Assembly: GCA_035443945.1 (NCBI GenBank)
Contig: DAOMNQ010000005.1
Coordinates: 1-64,000 of the forward strand
Direction: 5' to 3'
DNA: 64,000 nt
DNA from: CAADGN01 sp035443945
GTDB taxonomy: Bacteria > Planctomycetota > Phycisphaerae > Phycisphaerales > UBA1924
The stretch's first letter is position 1. The number at the start of each line of letters is the position of its first letter. The notes under the pieces are model-generated. The model was not told the origin of the DNA. It searched no databases and worked only from the letters and a program-made list of their open reading frames with translations. Made by a program: the position numbers and the translations under genes. Shown here piece by piece: positions 7,006 to 15,538 of this stretch.

Positions 7006-8778
7006 ATGCCCACCGTCACGATCAACGGCGTCCAATGCCCCTTCACGCCCGGCCAGACCATCCTCCAGGCCGCCAACGCCGCCGGCGTGGACATCCCCTT
7101 CTACTGCTACCACGACGGCCTCTCCATCGTCGCCTCCTGCCGCATCTGTCTCGGCGAGGTCTGGGCCCCCAACCCACGCAACGAGAACCGGCTCGAACCC
7201 TTCATGGGCGGCAAACTCCTCCCCACCTGCCAGACCCCCGCCTCCGACGGCATGGTCGTCCACACCGACTCGCCCAAGGCCGTCCAGAACCAGAAGGCAG
7301 TCATGGAGTACCTCCTCATCAACCACCCGCTGGACTGCCCCGTCTGCGACCAGGCCGGCGAGTGCCTCCTCCAGGACTACTCCTTCAAGTACGGCCGCGG
7401 CGTCTCACGCTTCCAGGAGCAGAAGGTCAAGAACCCCAAGAAGGACCTCGGCCCGCACGTCTACCTCTACGCCGACCGCTGCATCATGTGCACCCGCTGC
7501 GTCCGGTTCACCCGCGAGGTCTCGGGCACAGCCGAGTTGTACGTCGACGGCCGCGGCAACAAGGAGGAGATCGACGTCTTCCCCGGCCACGGCATCGACA
7601 ACCCCCTCAGCGCGAACGTCATCGACCTCTGCCCCGTCGGCGCGCTCCTCGACAAGGACTTCCTCTTCGCCCAGCGCGTCTGGTTCCTCCGCTCGACGCC
7701 CTCCATCGACGGCATCACCGCCGGCGGCGACAACATCTGGATCGAGCACAACGAGGGCCGCGTCTACCGCCTCAAGCCCCGCGAGAACCACGCCGTCAAC
7801 AAGTGGTGGATCACCGACGAGGTCCGCTACGGCTGGAAGCACATCCACAGCGACAGCCGACTCCGCACCACCATGCGACGACAGTACGGCGCGCTCGTCG
7901 AGGACGACTCCGAACGCTGCTACGCCGACGCCATCGACGGCATGCGACGCGCCGCCGAGGGCGGACGCCGGCTCGCACTCCTCCTCAGCCCCATGCTCAC
8001 CTGCGAGGACGCATGGACCCTCGCCACACTCGCACGCGAGATCGACACCCGCGCCATCCTCGGCCTCGGCCCAGTCCCACGCCGCGGCGAAGACCAGACC
8101 TTCCCACCCGGCGTCGCCGACGATGACCCTCGCGCCTTCACGGTCTACGCCGAGAAGGCGCCGAACGCACGCGGCGTCCGTCGCGTCCTCGCGGCGGTGG
8201 GGGGGGAGACCCTCGACCACGACGCCTTCGTCAAACGCATCGCCGGCGACGAGGTCGGCGCGGTCATCCTCACCGGCAACTACACCGACGGCGACTGGGC
8301 CCCGCAACCCCTCGCCCACGCCGCCGACAGAAGACACGGCAAGTTCGTCGTCCTCATCGACACCCTCGGCGGCCCGCTGATCGACGGCGCGGACGTCGTC
8401 CTGCCCGGCTGCACCTGGGCCGAGAAGGCCGGCACGTTCGAGAACGCCCGCGGCCTCCTCCAGGCCTTCGAAGCCGCCATCCCCCCCGTCGATCTCGCCC
8501 GCTCCGAGGGCCAGATCGCCTTCGACCTGCAGGGCGTGCTGCACGGCGACCCCCTGGCGTCATCCCGCCGGGTCAGGGTCGTCGTCGTGGACGAGCAGCC
8601 GGGCATGGTGCCGCAGGCGACGGAGGTGGTGCTGCCCCGCTCCCGCCTCTTCAACGCCGCCCAAGTCCGGGCCGAAATGGCGCTGGCCACACCCGCCCTG
8701 GCCGCCTTCGCCACCGAGGTCGCCCTCCCGGCCCCCGCCCCACGCCACGAGCCGGCGGTGGAGATGGTGGAACTGTAA
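7006..8778 (+). CDS. nuoG: NADH-quinone oxidoreductase subunit G (short form)
   Basis: This is the iron-sulfur subunit of complex I, passing electrons from NADH towards quinone at the cytoplasmic arm. The 590-residue protein has an N-terminal [2Fe-2S] domain (Cys34, Cys45, Cys48 in CYHDGLSIVASCRIC, plus a later Cys), the His-Cys cluster HPLDCPVCDQAGEC, a [4Fe-4S] motif CIMCTRCVRF closed by DLCPVGALLDK, then a molybdopterin-oxidoreductase-like region. It is much shorter than the roughly 900-residue enterobacterial form; the C-terminal half of the molybdopterin domain is reduced, which is known in other phyla. It is isolated from other nuo genes in this window. Confidence 0.9.
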   Translation: MPTVTINGVQCPFTPGQTILQAANAAGVDIPFYCYHDGLSIVASCRICLGEVWAPNPRNENRLEPFMGGKLLPTCQTPASDGMVVHTDSPKAVQNQKAVMEYLLINHPLDCPVCDQAGECLLQDYSFKYGRGVSRFQEQKVKNPKKDLGPHVYLYADRCIMCTRCVRFTREVSGTAELYVDGRGNKEEIDVFPGHGIDNPLSANVIDLCPVGALLDKDFLFAQRVWFLRSTPSIDGITAGGDNIWIEHNEGRVYRLKPRENHAVNKWWITDEVRYGWKHIHSDSRLRTTMRRQYGALVEDDSERCYADAIDGMRRAAEGGRRLALLLSPMLTCEDAWTLATLAREIDTRAILGLGPVPRRGEDQTFPPGVADDDPRAFTVYAEKAPNARGVRRVLAAVGGETLDHDAFVKRIAGDEVGAVILTGNYTDGDWAPQPLAHAADRRHGKFVVLIDTLGGPLIDGADVVLPGCTWAEKAGTFENARGLLQAFEAAIPPVDLARSEGQIAFDLQGVLHGDPLASSRRVRVVVVDEQPGMVPQATEVVLPRSRLFNAAQVRAEMALATPALAAFATEVALPAPAPRHEPAVEMVEL

Positions 8779-8829
8779 GGAGAATGCTCGGTATACTTGC
8801 GGCATAGTGCGCTTGATCGTGCCATTTAT

Positions 8830-8845
8830 GTGTAATATACTACAC
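8830..8845. promoter_or_regulatory. AT-rich 16-base near-palindrome, possible operator
   Basis: A GTGTA...TACAC dyad around a TATA core lies 28 bases before ATG 8874 of the DUF4143 ATPase gene, in locally AT-rich DNA. It could be an operator or the core of a promoter. Confidence 0.4.
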
Positions 8846-8873
8846 CTGAATCCACGATTGAAGAGCAGTACGC

Positions 8874-10325
8874 ATGCAGAACGTGCCTAGACACGAACTC
8901 TTCGCGGTACTCAGCCAGATGAATCCCTGGTGGCAGGGGCAACTCCTTCGCGACCTGCCCACGTGGACTCGTGCCGCCTTCCCAGAACTCCTCAGGTGGC
9001 TCGTCGATCCGCCTGCTCCTCGCGCTGTCCTGGTTACCGGAGCACGTCAGGTCGGCAAGACGACGCTCCTGCGGCAGGCCGCTCGATCTCTGCTCGCTCG
9101 CGGCATCGAACCACGACAGATTCTGTACGTCACCTTCGATCATCCCCTCGTGAAGATCATCGGCGTTGAGGGGGTGATGCGAGTATGGAACGAGCTCAAC
9201 GCCCCGGACCCGGAGCGAGAGCAGCATCTTCTGCTCGACGAGATCCAGTACGTCAGCGACTGGGGCACGTGGCTCAAGCATCGAGTGGACTTCGAGAAGC
9301 ACAGACGCATCGCGGCCACCGGCTCTGCAATCCCGATCCGGCGCGAAGGGCAGGAGTCGGGCGTGGGCCGCTGGCACACGATCAAACTCCCGACGCTGTC
9401 ATTCTATGAGTACCTTCAGATCAGAAACACCGCGATGCCGGAAGTCCCGCGCGTCGCTTCATTGACGCAGCCCTTCGCATGGTCGGACGCCGAGCGGCGG
9501 AGGGTCGCCCTGAGTGCGGAGGCGCTCGTCCCGCATTTCCACGAGTATCTACTCCGCGGCGGCTTTCCCCAGACCGCGAGCGTCGACGACGTCGATACGG
9601 CCCAGCGGCTGCTCCGCGAGGACATCGTTGACAAGGTGCTCAAACGCGACATGACCGCCCTCTTCGGCGTGCGACGCATCGCGGAACTGGAGCGGCTCTT
9701 CATCTATCTCTGCCTGCACGATGGGGGGATGCTCGACGTTCAGGCGCTGGCGAGCAACGTCGGCGTCAACTCACGCACGATCGCCAACTACCTCGACCTC
9801 TTCGAGGACTCGAACCTCATCTACCGCCTCCGTCCGTTCGGGTACGGGAAGCAGATTCTCAAGGGGCGCCAGAAGGTCTATCTCGCCGATGCCGCCATCG
9901 CCGGGAGCGTGCTCATGCGCGGCCGAGCGCTGCTCGAAGACGCCACGCGCCTCGGACACGCCGTCGAAACCGCCTTCTTCAAGCACGTCTTTGCCCACTA
10001 CTACAGCGTCAGCATCGGCTTCTCCTACTGGATCGGCGACCGCGGCACGGAGATCGACGTCATCGCCGAGATCGCCGGCCGCGTCGTCCCCTTCGAGGTC
10101 AAATACCGCGGCACGATTGACTCGCGCGACCTCCGAACGCTCGCCGAGTTCTGCGCCGCCCGCGACGTGAACCGCGCCTACATCATCGGCGCAGACGCGC
10201 GCGACCTCAGCCTCCGCCCCCTCGGCCCCGCCCCCGAAGCCCCCCAGGCCCTCGTCATCCCCGCTCCCCTCGCCTGCTACTGGCTCTCGCGGATGGAGAT
10301 CGAAAGCACAAGCACCACGAACTGA
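8874..10325 (+). CDS. AAA-family ATPase with DUF4143 domain
   Basis: The 483-residue protein has a Walker A motif in VLVTGARQVGKTTLL (about residues 52-66) and a Walker B motif in EQHLLLDEIQYV (about 115-126). A middle region with a winged-helix signature (LDVQALASNVGVNSRTIANYL) is followed by a C-terminal DUF4143/restriction-like segment ending in TEIDVIAEIAGRVVPFEVKY, where D and the ExK pair resemble a PD-(D/E)XK nuclease core. Such proteins are common in variable regions and on mobile DNA; their roles are largely unknown. No partner gene is coupled to it. The flanking DNA is more AT-rich than its neighbours, which suggests acquisition. Confidence 0.8.
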   Translation: MQNVPRHELFAVLSQMNPWWQGQLLRDLPTWTRAAFPELLRWLVDPPAPRAVLVTGARQVGKTTLLRQAARSLLARGIEPRQILYVTFDHPLVKIIGVEGVMRVWNELNAPDPEREQHLLLDEIQYVSDWGTWLKHRVDFEKHRRIAATGSAIPIRREGQESGVGRWHTIKLPTLSFYEYLQIRNTAMPEVPRVASLTQPFAWSDAERRRVALSAEALVPHFHEYLLRGGFPQTASVDDVDTAQRLLREDIVDKVLKRDMTALFGVRRIAELERLFIYLCLHDGGMLDVQALASNVGVNSRTIANYLDLFEDSNLIYRLRPFGYGKQILKGRQKVYLADAAIAGSVLMRGRALLEDATRLGHAVETAFFKHVFAHYYSVSIGFSYWIGDRGTEIDVIAEIAGRVVPFEVKYRGTIDSRDLRTLAEFCAARDVNRAYIIGADARDLSLRPLGPAPEAPQALVIPAPLACYWLSRMEIESTSTTN

Positions 10326-10425
10326 GAGCCGTTGCCCTCAGACCGCGTCAGGCAAGCCGATTCACGCAGCGTCTCGAACGGACGACGAACCAGTGGCGGC
10401 GACGATGCCCTGGTGGGTTCATGCG

Positions 10426-11286
10426 TCAGAACAGGGTATTCTGTCCATCGAAGTCGCGGAGCGATATCTTGTCCCAGAAGTCAAGACCTCGGGCGTGCTT
10501 TGACGCGAATATGAGGCGGTACAACGGGCCCTTCGGCCCACGGATGATTTCTTCGCGAACACCCTCGTAGCCCAACCGGCGTCGAATCTCCGTGCCAAAC
10601 AGGCGTGCAAAGAGTTCCCGGATTTGCGCACCGCTTCTGTTGGAGAGGGCTTCCCAACTAGGTCGCCAGACCGCGTCCGATCCAAATGCCTTGCTCAGTT
10701 TCGACTCCGGTTGCTGCTCATATCGATCGATGTTTCGAACGAGATCGACTGCGTCAGCGAACAGGAGCAGGAAGTCCACTCTTCGGTCTCTCGCGAGCGT
10801 TTCGAGAGTGTCCATCTGAAGATCGAATCCTTCTGGATCGACAAACGCGAGCGTGAGTGAGCCACGCGGAATCAGATCCGCGATACGACCAATGCACGAG
10901 TTGGAATCGCCCTCAATGACCGCCGCATCAACATGGGGTGCAATGCGCTGGATCCTTCGATGACAGGCGTCCGCGTTCGCAGGGTCCAGTTCGACGAGCA
11001 CCAATTTGCGGAACGCCTTCGGTGTCAGGCAGGCAATGAGCGGTGAACCGGGTAAACGCCTGCCGGACTCCCTGATCTGGCAGATGCCCGGCCCTGCGAA
11101 GAGGTCAACATACACAAGACCCGCCTCCCATTCAGGCTTGCCTGCCATCGCACTTGTTGTGATCTCCAGATACCGATTCCATCGCCACAACTTCTTCTCC
11201 GTCCACGCACCGCAGGGGCGAACTGGTAGCCCATCGTCATCGTCTACACACCGCACGAGTTCAGGCCACCGATCCTTGGGCTTCAT
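10426..11286 (-). CDS. tcmP: Three-Cys-motif partner protein TcmP
   Basis: The 286-residue protein matches the TcmP family, named because it sits beside DUF5131 proteins that carry a three-Cys motif. Visible are KKLWRWNRYLEI, a methyltransferase-like YVDLFAGPGICQI loop (about residues 59-71), a LVLVELDPANADACHRRI strand, and LTLAFVDPEGFDLQMDTLETLA. This suggests a Rossmann methyltransferase fold, though no substrate is known. ATG 11286 overlaps the TGA of the upstream DUF5131 gene (ATGA), so the two are translationally coupled; this favours 11286 over the ATG at 11292. Confidence 0.85.
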   Translation of the reverse strand: MKPKDRWPELVRCVDDDDGLPVRPCGAWTEKKLWRWNRYLEITTSAMAGKPEWEAGLVYVDLFAGPGICQIRESGRRLPGSPLIACLTPKAFRKLVLVELDPANADACHRRIQRIAPHVDAAVIEGDSNSCIGRIADLIPRGSLTLAFVDPEGFDLQMDTLETLARDRRVDFLLLFADAVDLVRNIDRYEQQPESKLSKAFGSDAVWRPSWEALSNRSGAQIRELFARLFGTEIRRRLGYEGVREEIIRGPKGPLYRLIFASKHARGLDFWDKISLRDFDGQNTLF

Positions 11287-12050
11287 TGGCACATCTCATA
11301 GGCGGGCATCTCATCCCAGGTCTGGCCGTCCAGAGTTCTGCCTGTCTGCTTCTTCCTCACCCCTCCCCACTGCTTGAAGAAGAACGGCACCTCCCGTGCC
11401 TCGCACTGCCCCTTGATCTCCATCACCCATGACCCCGCCATCGGCCGCGCACCCGGCCCCGACTCACCGCCCACGATCACCCAGTGAATCCCCGACAGCG
11501 GCAGCCGCTTCAGCGGGCCGAGCAGCGGCTCGCACGAGAGGAACCGCACCCTTGCCGGGATGCGCTTCAGCAGCCGGATTCGCTCGTAGTACGTGCTCGT
11601 CTCGACGCTCGTCCCCATCCACACGTTCGCCGGCCACGGCAGCGTCGGCGCGAGTTCCAGCGCGCGCTCCGGCCGCTTCGTCAGCACCTGGAACGTGTGC
11701 TGCGGGCACTCCTCCATCACGCGGAAGACCCGACGCACGAACTCCGGCGGCACCCCCTCGTGGAACAGGTCGCTCATCGAGTTGACGAAGATGATCCTGC
11801 CCAGCCTCCACGACCGCGGCAGGTCAAGCGCACCCTCATCAAGGTTGACCCGTCCGGAGAACACGGGCCGCCCGTCTCGCGCCCGCTTCGCCGTGCCCGA
11901 ATACTTCTCGCCCGTCCCGCTCGGCATCCGCTCCAGCCGCAATGCCATCCGGGCCGCGTAGCAGTTGAGACACCCCGGCGAGATCGGCGTACACCCCGCC
12001 ACGGGGTTCCACGTCGCCTGCGTCCACTCGATCCTCGACCCCTGCGCCAT
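11283..12050 (-). CDS. DUF5131 (phage Gp37/Gp68-like) three-Cys protein
   Basis: The 255-residue protein starts IEWTQATWNPVAGC and carries the CTPISPGCLNCYA triple-cysteine motif (C-x6-C-x2-C), reminiscent of an iron-sulfur or radical-SAM-like site. Further conserved strings are IIFVNSMSDLFHEGVP, TFQVLTKRPERAL, NVWMGTSVET, RFLSCEPLLGPL and WVIVGGESGPGARPM. The family occurs in phages and mobile regions, and its biochemical function is not established. ATG 12050 is preferred over 12071 because AAGGAG lies 6 bases upstream of it. A possible promoter (TTGACG, a 16-base spacer, TTAGTG) lies at 12100-12073. Together with tcmP it forms a two-gene operon. Confidence 0.85.
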   Translation of the reverse strand: MAQGSRIEWTQATWNPVAGCTPISPGCLNCYAARMALRLERMPSGTGEKYSGTAKRARDGRPVFSGRVNLDEGALDLPRSWRLGRIIFVNSMSDLFHEGVPPEFVRRVFRVMEECPQHTFQVLTKRPERALELAPTLPWPANVWMGTSVETSTYYERIRLLKRIPARVRFLSCEPLLGPLKRLPLSGIHWVIVGGESGPGARPMAGSWVMEIKGQCEAREVPFFFKQWGGVRKKQTGRTLDGQTWDEMPAYEMCQ

Positions 12051-12180
12051 GGATCGCTCCTTCATGCCCAAACACTAACCGAACGATCGCCGCGCGTCAA
12101 CGGTATCGCCGACCGCCGCGGCTAGCATCCCCGAGCCGCAACCACGATGCCACCGGCGCGACGCCCTGCGCCCACCGCCA

Positions 12181-12423
12181 ATGACCGAGATCATCGTCAC
12201 CACTGTCGTCATCGCCGTTCTGGGCGTTCCGTTCATCCTCCTCTGGTGGAAGATCGCCGACCAGTGGGCCGACGAGGAGCACAAGCGCTTCGGACGCGCC
12301 AAGCCGCCCGATGGCCCGGCCCCTCGCGTGATCCGCGGCTTCGACTCGCCCGCGGCCGCGGACGCCGCCACGCCCACCCCTCCCCCCATCGCCGAGCCGA
12401 TGGAGGATCGGCGCGCGCCCTGA
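12181..12423 (+). CDS. Small membrane protein, unknown function
   Basis: This is an 80-residue ORF with one clear transmembrane helix near the N-terminus (IIVTTVVIAVLGVPFILLWW), a short acidic/basic juxtamembrane segment (DQWADEEHKRFGRAKP), and a proline/alanine-rich cytoplasmic tail. No family is recognised. It ends 90 bases before the ClC gene on the same strand. Confidence 0.6.
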   Translation: MTEIIVTTVVIAVLGVPFILLWWKIADQWADEEHKRFGRAKPPDGPAPRVIRGFDSPAAADAATPTPPPIAEPMEDRRAP

Positions 12424-12497
12424 GCGCCACCGCCCCAGCGCGCCGCCGCGACTCGCTGCACTTTGAGACTTCGGCGCGCCTCGCCCGTCCCGCCCGA

Positions 12498-12503
12498 TAG
12501 AGT
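12498..12503 (+). promoter_or_regulatory. -10 element (TAGAGT) for the ClC gene
   Basis: TAGAGT ends 10 bases before ATG 12514 with no Shine-Dalgarno between, so at most a few bases of leader are expected. Confidence 0.45.
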
Positions 12504-12513
12504 CGGGGCGAGC

Positions 12514-14343
12514 ATGGCCGCGCTCACCGCTTCCATCCGCCGCGCCCTCAAGCGACTCGGCTTCCGCGAGGAGTGGTATCTCATCATCATCGGCGCGCTC
12601 GTCGGCACGCTCACGGGCCTGGCCGCCATCGCCTTCGACTGGCTTCTCCACCGCGCCTTCGACTCCGCCCACACACTCGAAGCCCGCCTCGGACCCGTCG
12701 GCCTCGTCGTCCTCCCGACCGCCGGCCTCGCCGTCACCGGCGTCCTCGTCCACTACTTCGCCGCCGAAGCCAAGGGGCACGGCGTCCCGCAGGTGATGCG
12801 CGCCCTCATTACCCGCGGCGGGTTCCTCCCTTGGCGCACAGGCATCGTCAAGGTCGCCGCCTCCATCCTCACCGTCGGCTCCGGCGGCTCCGCCGGCACC
12901 GAAGGCCCCATCGTCCAGATCGGCGCCACCGCCGGCTCCGTCGTCGGACAGCGGCTCGGCGTCTCACGCGATCAGATGTCCGTCCTCGTCGGCTGCGGCG
13001 CGGCCGCAGGCATCTCGTCCATCTTCAACGCCCCTATCGCCGGCGTCATCTTCGTTCTCGAAGTCCTGCTGCGCGACTTCTCGCTGCGCGCCTTCACCCC
13101 CATCGTCGTCGCGTCCGTCTTCTCCGCCGTCACCACCCAGGCCGTCCTCGGCGAGAACGAGGCCATCTTCACCGTCGAAGAGACACTCCACGCGCTCGAG
13201 TTCACGCCGCAGGAACTCCCATCCTACGTCCTCCTCGGCGGCATCTGCGGCCTGGTCGCCGTCGCTTTCCAGCGCCTCCTCCACAAAGGCGAGGACCTCT
13301 ACGACGCCTGGCGCATCCACCCCCTTCTCAAGCCCGTCACCGGCGGCCTCGCCCTCGGCGCCCTCGCACTCGCCTATGTCGCCCTCGAACACGCCCTCGG
13401 CACTGGCTCGCTCACCCGCGGCCCCGCGCCCGCCTTCTTTGCCAACGGCTACGAAACCATCCACCGCATGTTGGCCCCCGACACCTACCTCGGCGCACAG
13501 GGCGCGGACACGCGCCTCGCCGTTCTCGCCCTCCTCCTGCTCCTCCTGCTCTTCAAGGCCGTCGCAACGACCTTGACACTCGCCTCGGGAGGCTCCGGCG
13601 GCGTGTTCGCGCCCAGCCTCTTCCTCGGCGCGACCGTCGGCGGCGCGCTCGGACTCGCCCTCGAACTCCTCCACCTCATCCCCGAAGGCTCCACCCCCGC
13701 CTCCTACGCCCTCGTCGGCATGGCCGCCGTCCTCGCGGCCTCGTCGCACGCCCCGCTCACCGCCATCCTTCTCCTCTTCGAACTCACCCGCAACATCTAC
13801 GTCATGCTCCCGGTCATGCTCGCGGCGGTGCTCGCCACTGTCGTCGCCCAACTCCTCGACCGCGACTCCATCTACACCTTCCGCCTGCGCCGCTCCGGCC
13901 TGCGCGTCGGGCGATCGCGCGACCTCACCGTCCTGCGCCGCGTCCACGTCCGAAGCGTGAAGCAGACCGCGCTCCCCCCCGAGCCGGTCTATCCGTCCGA
14001 CCCCGTCGCCAAACTCGTCGCCATGCACGCCGTCTACGACACGCCCGATTTCCCCGTTGTGGACGAGCGCGGCCGCTACGTAGGCATGGTCACCGGCCTC
14101 GACGTCCGCACCGCCCTCATCGACCGCGAGGCCATCCCCCTCCTCCTCGTTGCTGAACTCATGCGCGGCGACATCCCCCCCCTCCTCCCCGACGAGACCC
14201 TCGAAGCCGCGCTCGACCGCTTCGCCGCCTGCGACGCCGCCAGCCTCGTCGTCGTCAACCACAACGACGAACGCCGACCACTCGCCCTCGTCACCCGCGC
14301 AGACGTCATGCAACGCTACCGCGACGCCCTCGAAGAGGCCTGA
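12514..14343 (+). CDS. ClC-family chloride channel/transporter with CBS domains
   Basis: The 609-residue integral membrane protein has the ClC signatures GHGVPQVMRAL, GSGGSAGTEGPIVQ (with the gating Glu of the GxEGP motif) and GSGGVFAPSLFLGA, then two C-terminal CBS domains (about residues 490-605: DFPVVDERGRYVGMVT and SLVVVNHNDERRPLALVT). The position equivalent to the internal proton glutamate of the E. coli exchanger (second E of FIIEE) reads FVLEV, with Val instead. Loss of this Glu occurs in several bacterial subgroups and may alter H+ coupling. The selectivity-filter serine of GSGIP is also His here (GHGVP). Confidence 0.92.
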   Translation: MAALTASIRRALKRLGFREEWYLIIIGALVGTLTGLAAIAFDWLLHRAFDSAHTLEARLGPVGLVVLPTAGLAVTGVLVHYFAAEAKGHGVPQVMRALITRGGFLPWRTGIVKVAASILTVGSGGSAGTEGPIVQIGATAGSVVGQRLGVSRDQMSVLVGCGAAAGISSIFNAPIAGVIFVLEVLLRDFSLRAFTPIVVASVFSAVTTQAVLGENEAIFTVEETLHALEFTPQELPSYVLLGGICGLVAVAFQRLLHKGEDLYDAWRIHPLLKPVTGGLALGALALAYVALEHALGTGSLTRGPAPAFFANGYETIHRMLAPDTYLGAQGADTRLAVLALLLLLLLFKAVATTLTLASGGSGGVFAPSLFLGATVGGALGLALELLHLIPEGSTPASYALVGMAAVLAASSHAPLTAILLLFELTRNIYVMLPVMLAAVLATVVAQLLDRDSIYTFRLRRSGLRVGRSRDLTVLRRVHVRSVKQTALPPEPVYPSDPVAKLVAMHAVYDTPDFPVVDERGRYVGMVTGLDVRTALIDREAIPLLLVAELMRGDIPPLLPDETLEAALDRFAACDAASLVVVNHNDERRPLALVTRADVMQRYRDALEEA

Positions 14344-14372
14344 TACGCATTGTGTGGAGTCCTCGCCCCTCG

Positions 14373-14397
14373 GGTACCCCGCCACTCCGTGGCGGCT
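14373..14397. repeat. GTACCCCGCCACTCCGTGGC intergenic repeat, copy A
   Basis: A GCCAC-TCC-GTGGC hairpin is preceded by GTACCCC. The same 20-base core recurs at 18736-18759; diverged copies lie at 41734-41760 and, inverted, near 3372-3392. Confidence 0.75.
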
Positions 14398-14510
14398 TCG
14401 TCTCCGCGCATCGGCCCTTCACCGTCTTCCCGCACACACGGTTGCGGGCCGCCGAGCCGTGCGGTACCCTTCCCGACACGACTCTCGCTCGCTATCACGG
14501 AGGGATGCGG

Positions 14511-15434
14511 ATGAGCGACGACACGATCCAACACACGGAGATCGCCTCAGACGACATCGGCGCCGCGGACCCTCAGCCGTACACGGGTCCACTCCTCGCC
14601 ATGCTCCACGCCGGAGACCCACGCCCTCAGGGTGATGGCATGGGAGGAACGGTCGAGTCGTGGTGGGACTACGCCGCCCGCTTCGGCATCGGCCCAGAGC
14701 ACGCGGACGACCTGATCCGCATGGCGACCGATGAGGCCCTGCTCCTGGACGCCGGCGAGCCGGGGTGCTGGGCGCCCGTCCACGCATGGCGCGCCCTCGG
14801 CCAACTCCGAGCGAAGGCCGCGATCGCGCCGCTCCTGGACATGCTCAATGTGATCGACCGCTTCGACGATGACTGGGGGTTCGAGGAGATTCCCGAAGTC
14901 ATCGGCATGATGGGTGTGGACGCGGTTGATCCTGCCCTCCACTTTGCCGCGGACCGGAACAACCGGCTCTATGCGAGGATCGCCGCGCTTCGTGCGCCCA
15001 AGGAGGCAATGCGCCACGCCGCCCCGTCCGCCGAACGAACGTCCCTCTGGATCGCGGCCCTCCGAAGCATGCTCGACCGTTGCGACGAGGAATCTCCGGC
15101 ATTCAATGCCTTCGTGATCGCCTCCTTCATCGACCTCCGCGCCACGGACGCTCTCGACGACATCCGACGCGCCTTCGAGGGCGGCCACGTCGACGAGCTC
15201 GTGTGCGGCGACTGGGAGGACGTTTGCGCCGAGATGCACGGCCTCCCGCCCCCCCCGCGCAAACGTCCGCCCGCCCACCTGCTCCGCGCCGGCCCCGCCA
15301 CGAGCGCCGCCGGCAGCGGAGACGCCCGAGGCCTGTCCGCTGTCGCCGGCGAGCCGATCGCTCGAATGCAGCAGCAATGGAACAAAGCCCGCAAGCAGCG
15401 CGACCGAAAGCAGCGCAAGAACCGCCGCAAGTAG
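14511..15434 (+). CDS. DUF1186/HEAT-repeat-like protein
   Basis: The 307-residue protein has no signal peptide. Helical repeats of HEAT type fill residues about 30-230, including ESWWDYAARFGIGPEHADDLIRMA, PVHAWRALGQLRAKAAIAPLL and a variant around EEIPEVIGMMGVDAVDP. The tail is strongly basic (KARKQRDRKQRKNRRK), which might contact nucleic acid. Function is unknown. ATG 14511 is chosen because GGAGG lies 7 bases upstream; ATG 14505 would be too close to it. Confidence 0.75.
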   Translation: MSDDTIQHTEIASDDIGAADPQPYTGPLLAMLHAGDPRPQGDGMGGTVESWWDYAARFGIGPEHADDLIRMATDEALLLDAGEPGCWAPVHAWRALGQLRAKAAIAPLLDMLNVIDRFDDDWGFEEIPEVIGMMGVDAVDPALHFAADRNNRLYARIAALRAPKEAMRHAAPSAERTSLWIAALRSMLDRCDEESPAFNAFVIASFIDLRATDALDDIRRAFEGGHVDELVCGDWEDVCAEMHGLPPPPRKRPPAHLLRAGPATSAAGSGDARGLSAVAGEPIARMQQQWNKARKQRDRKQRKNRRK

Positions 15435-15480
15435 CCGAATCCTCCGGCCTTCCCTCCTTCGGCCTCCGGCCTCCCCAACG

Positions 15481-15508
15481 AAAAAACGCCGGGCGTTCCC
15501 GCCCGGCG
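15481..15508 (-). terminator. Rho-independent terminator for the tlpA-like gene
   Basis: Read on the minus strand: an 8-bp GCCGGGCG/CGCCCGGC stem, a 4-base loop, then G and TTTTTT. It lies about 30 bases after the stop of the tlpA-like gene. The 15 bases at its foot recur in the terminator at 31535. Confidence 0.85.
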
Positions 15509-15538
15509 CGTGCGTGTCTCACCGATGTCCCGCGGCCA

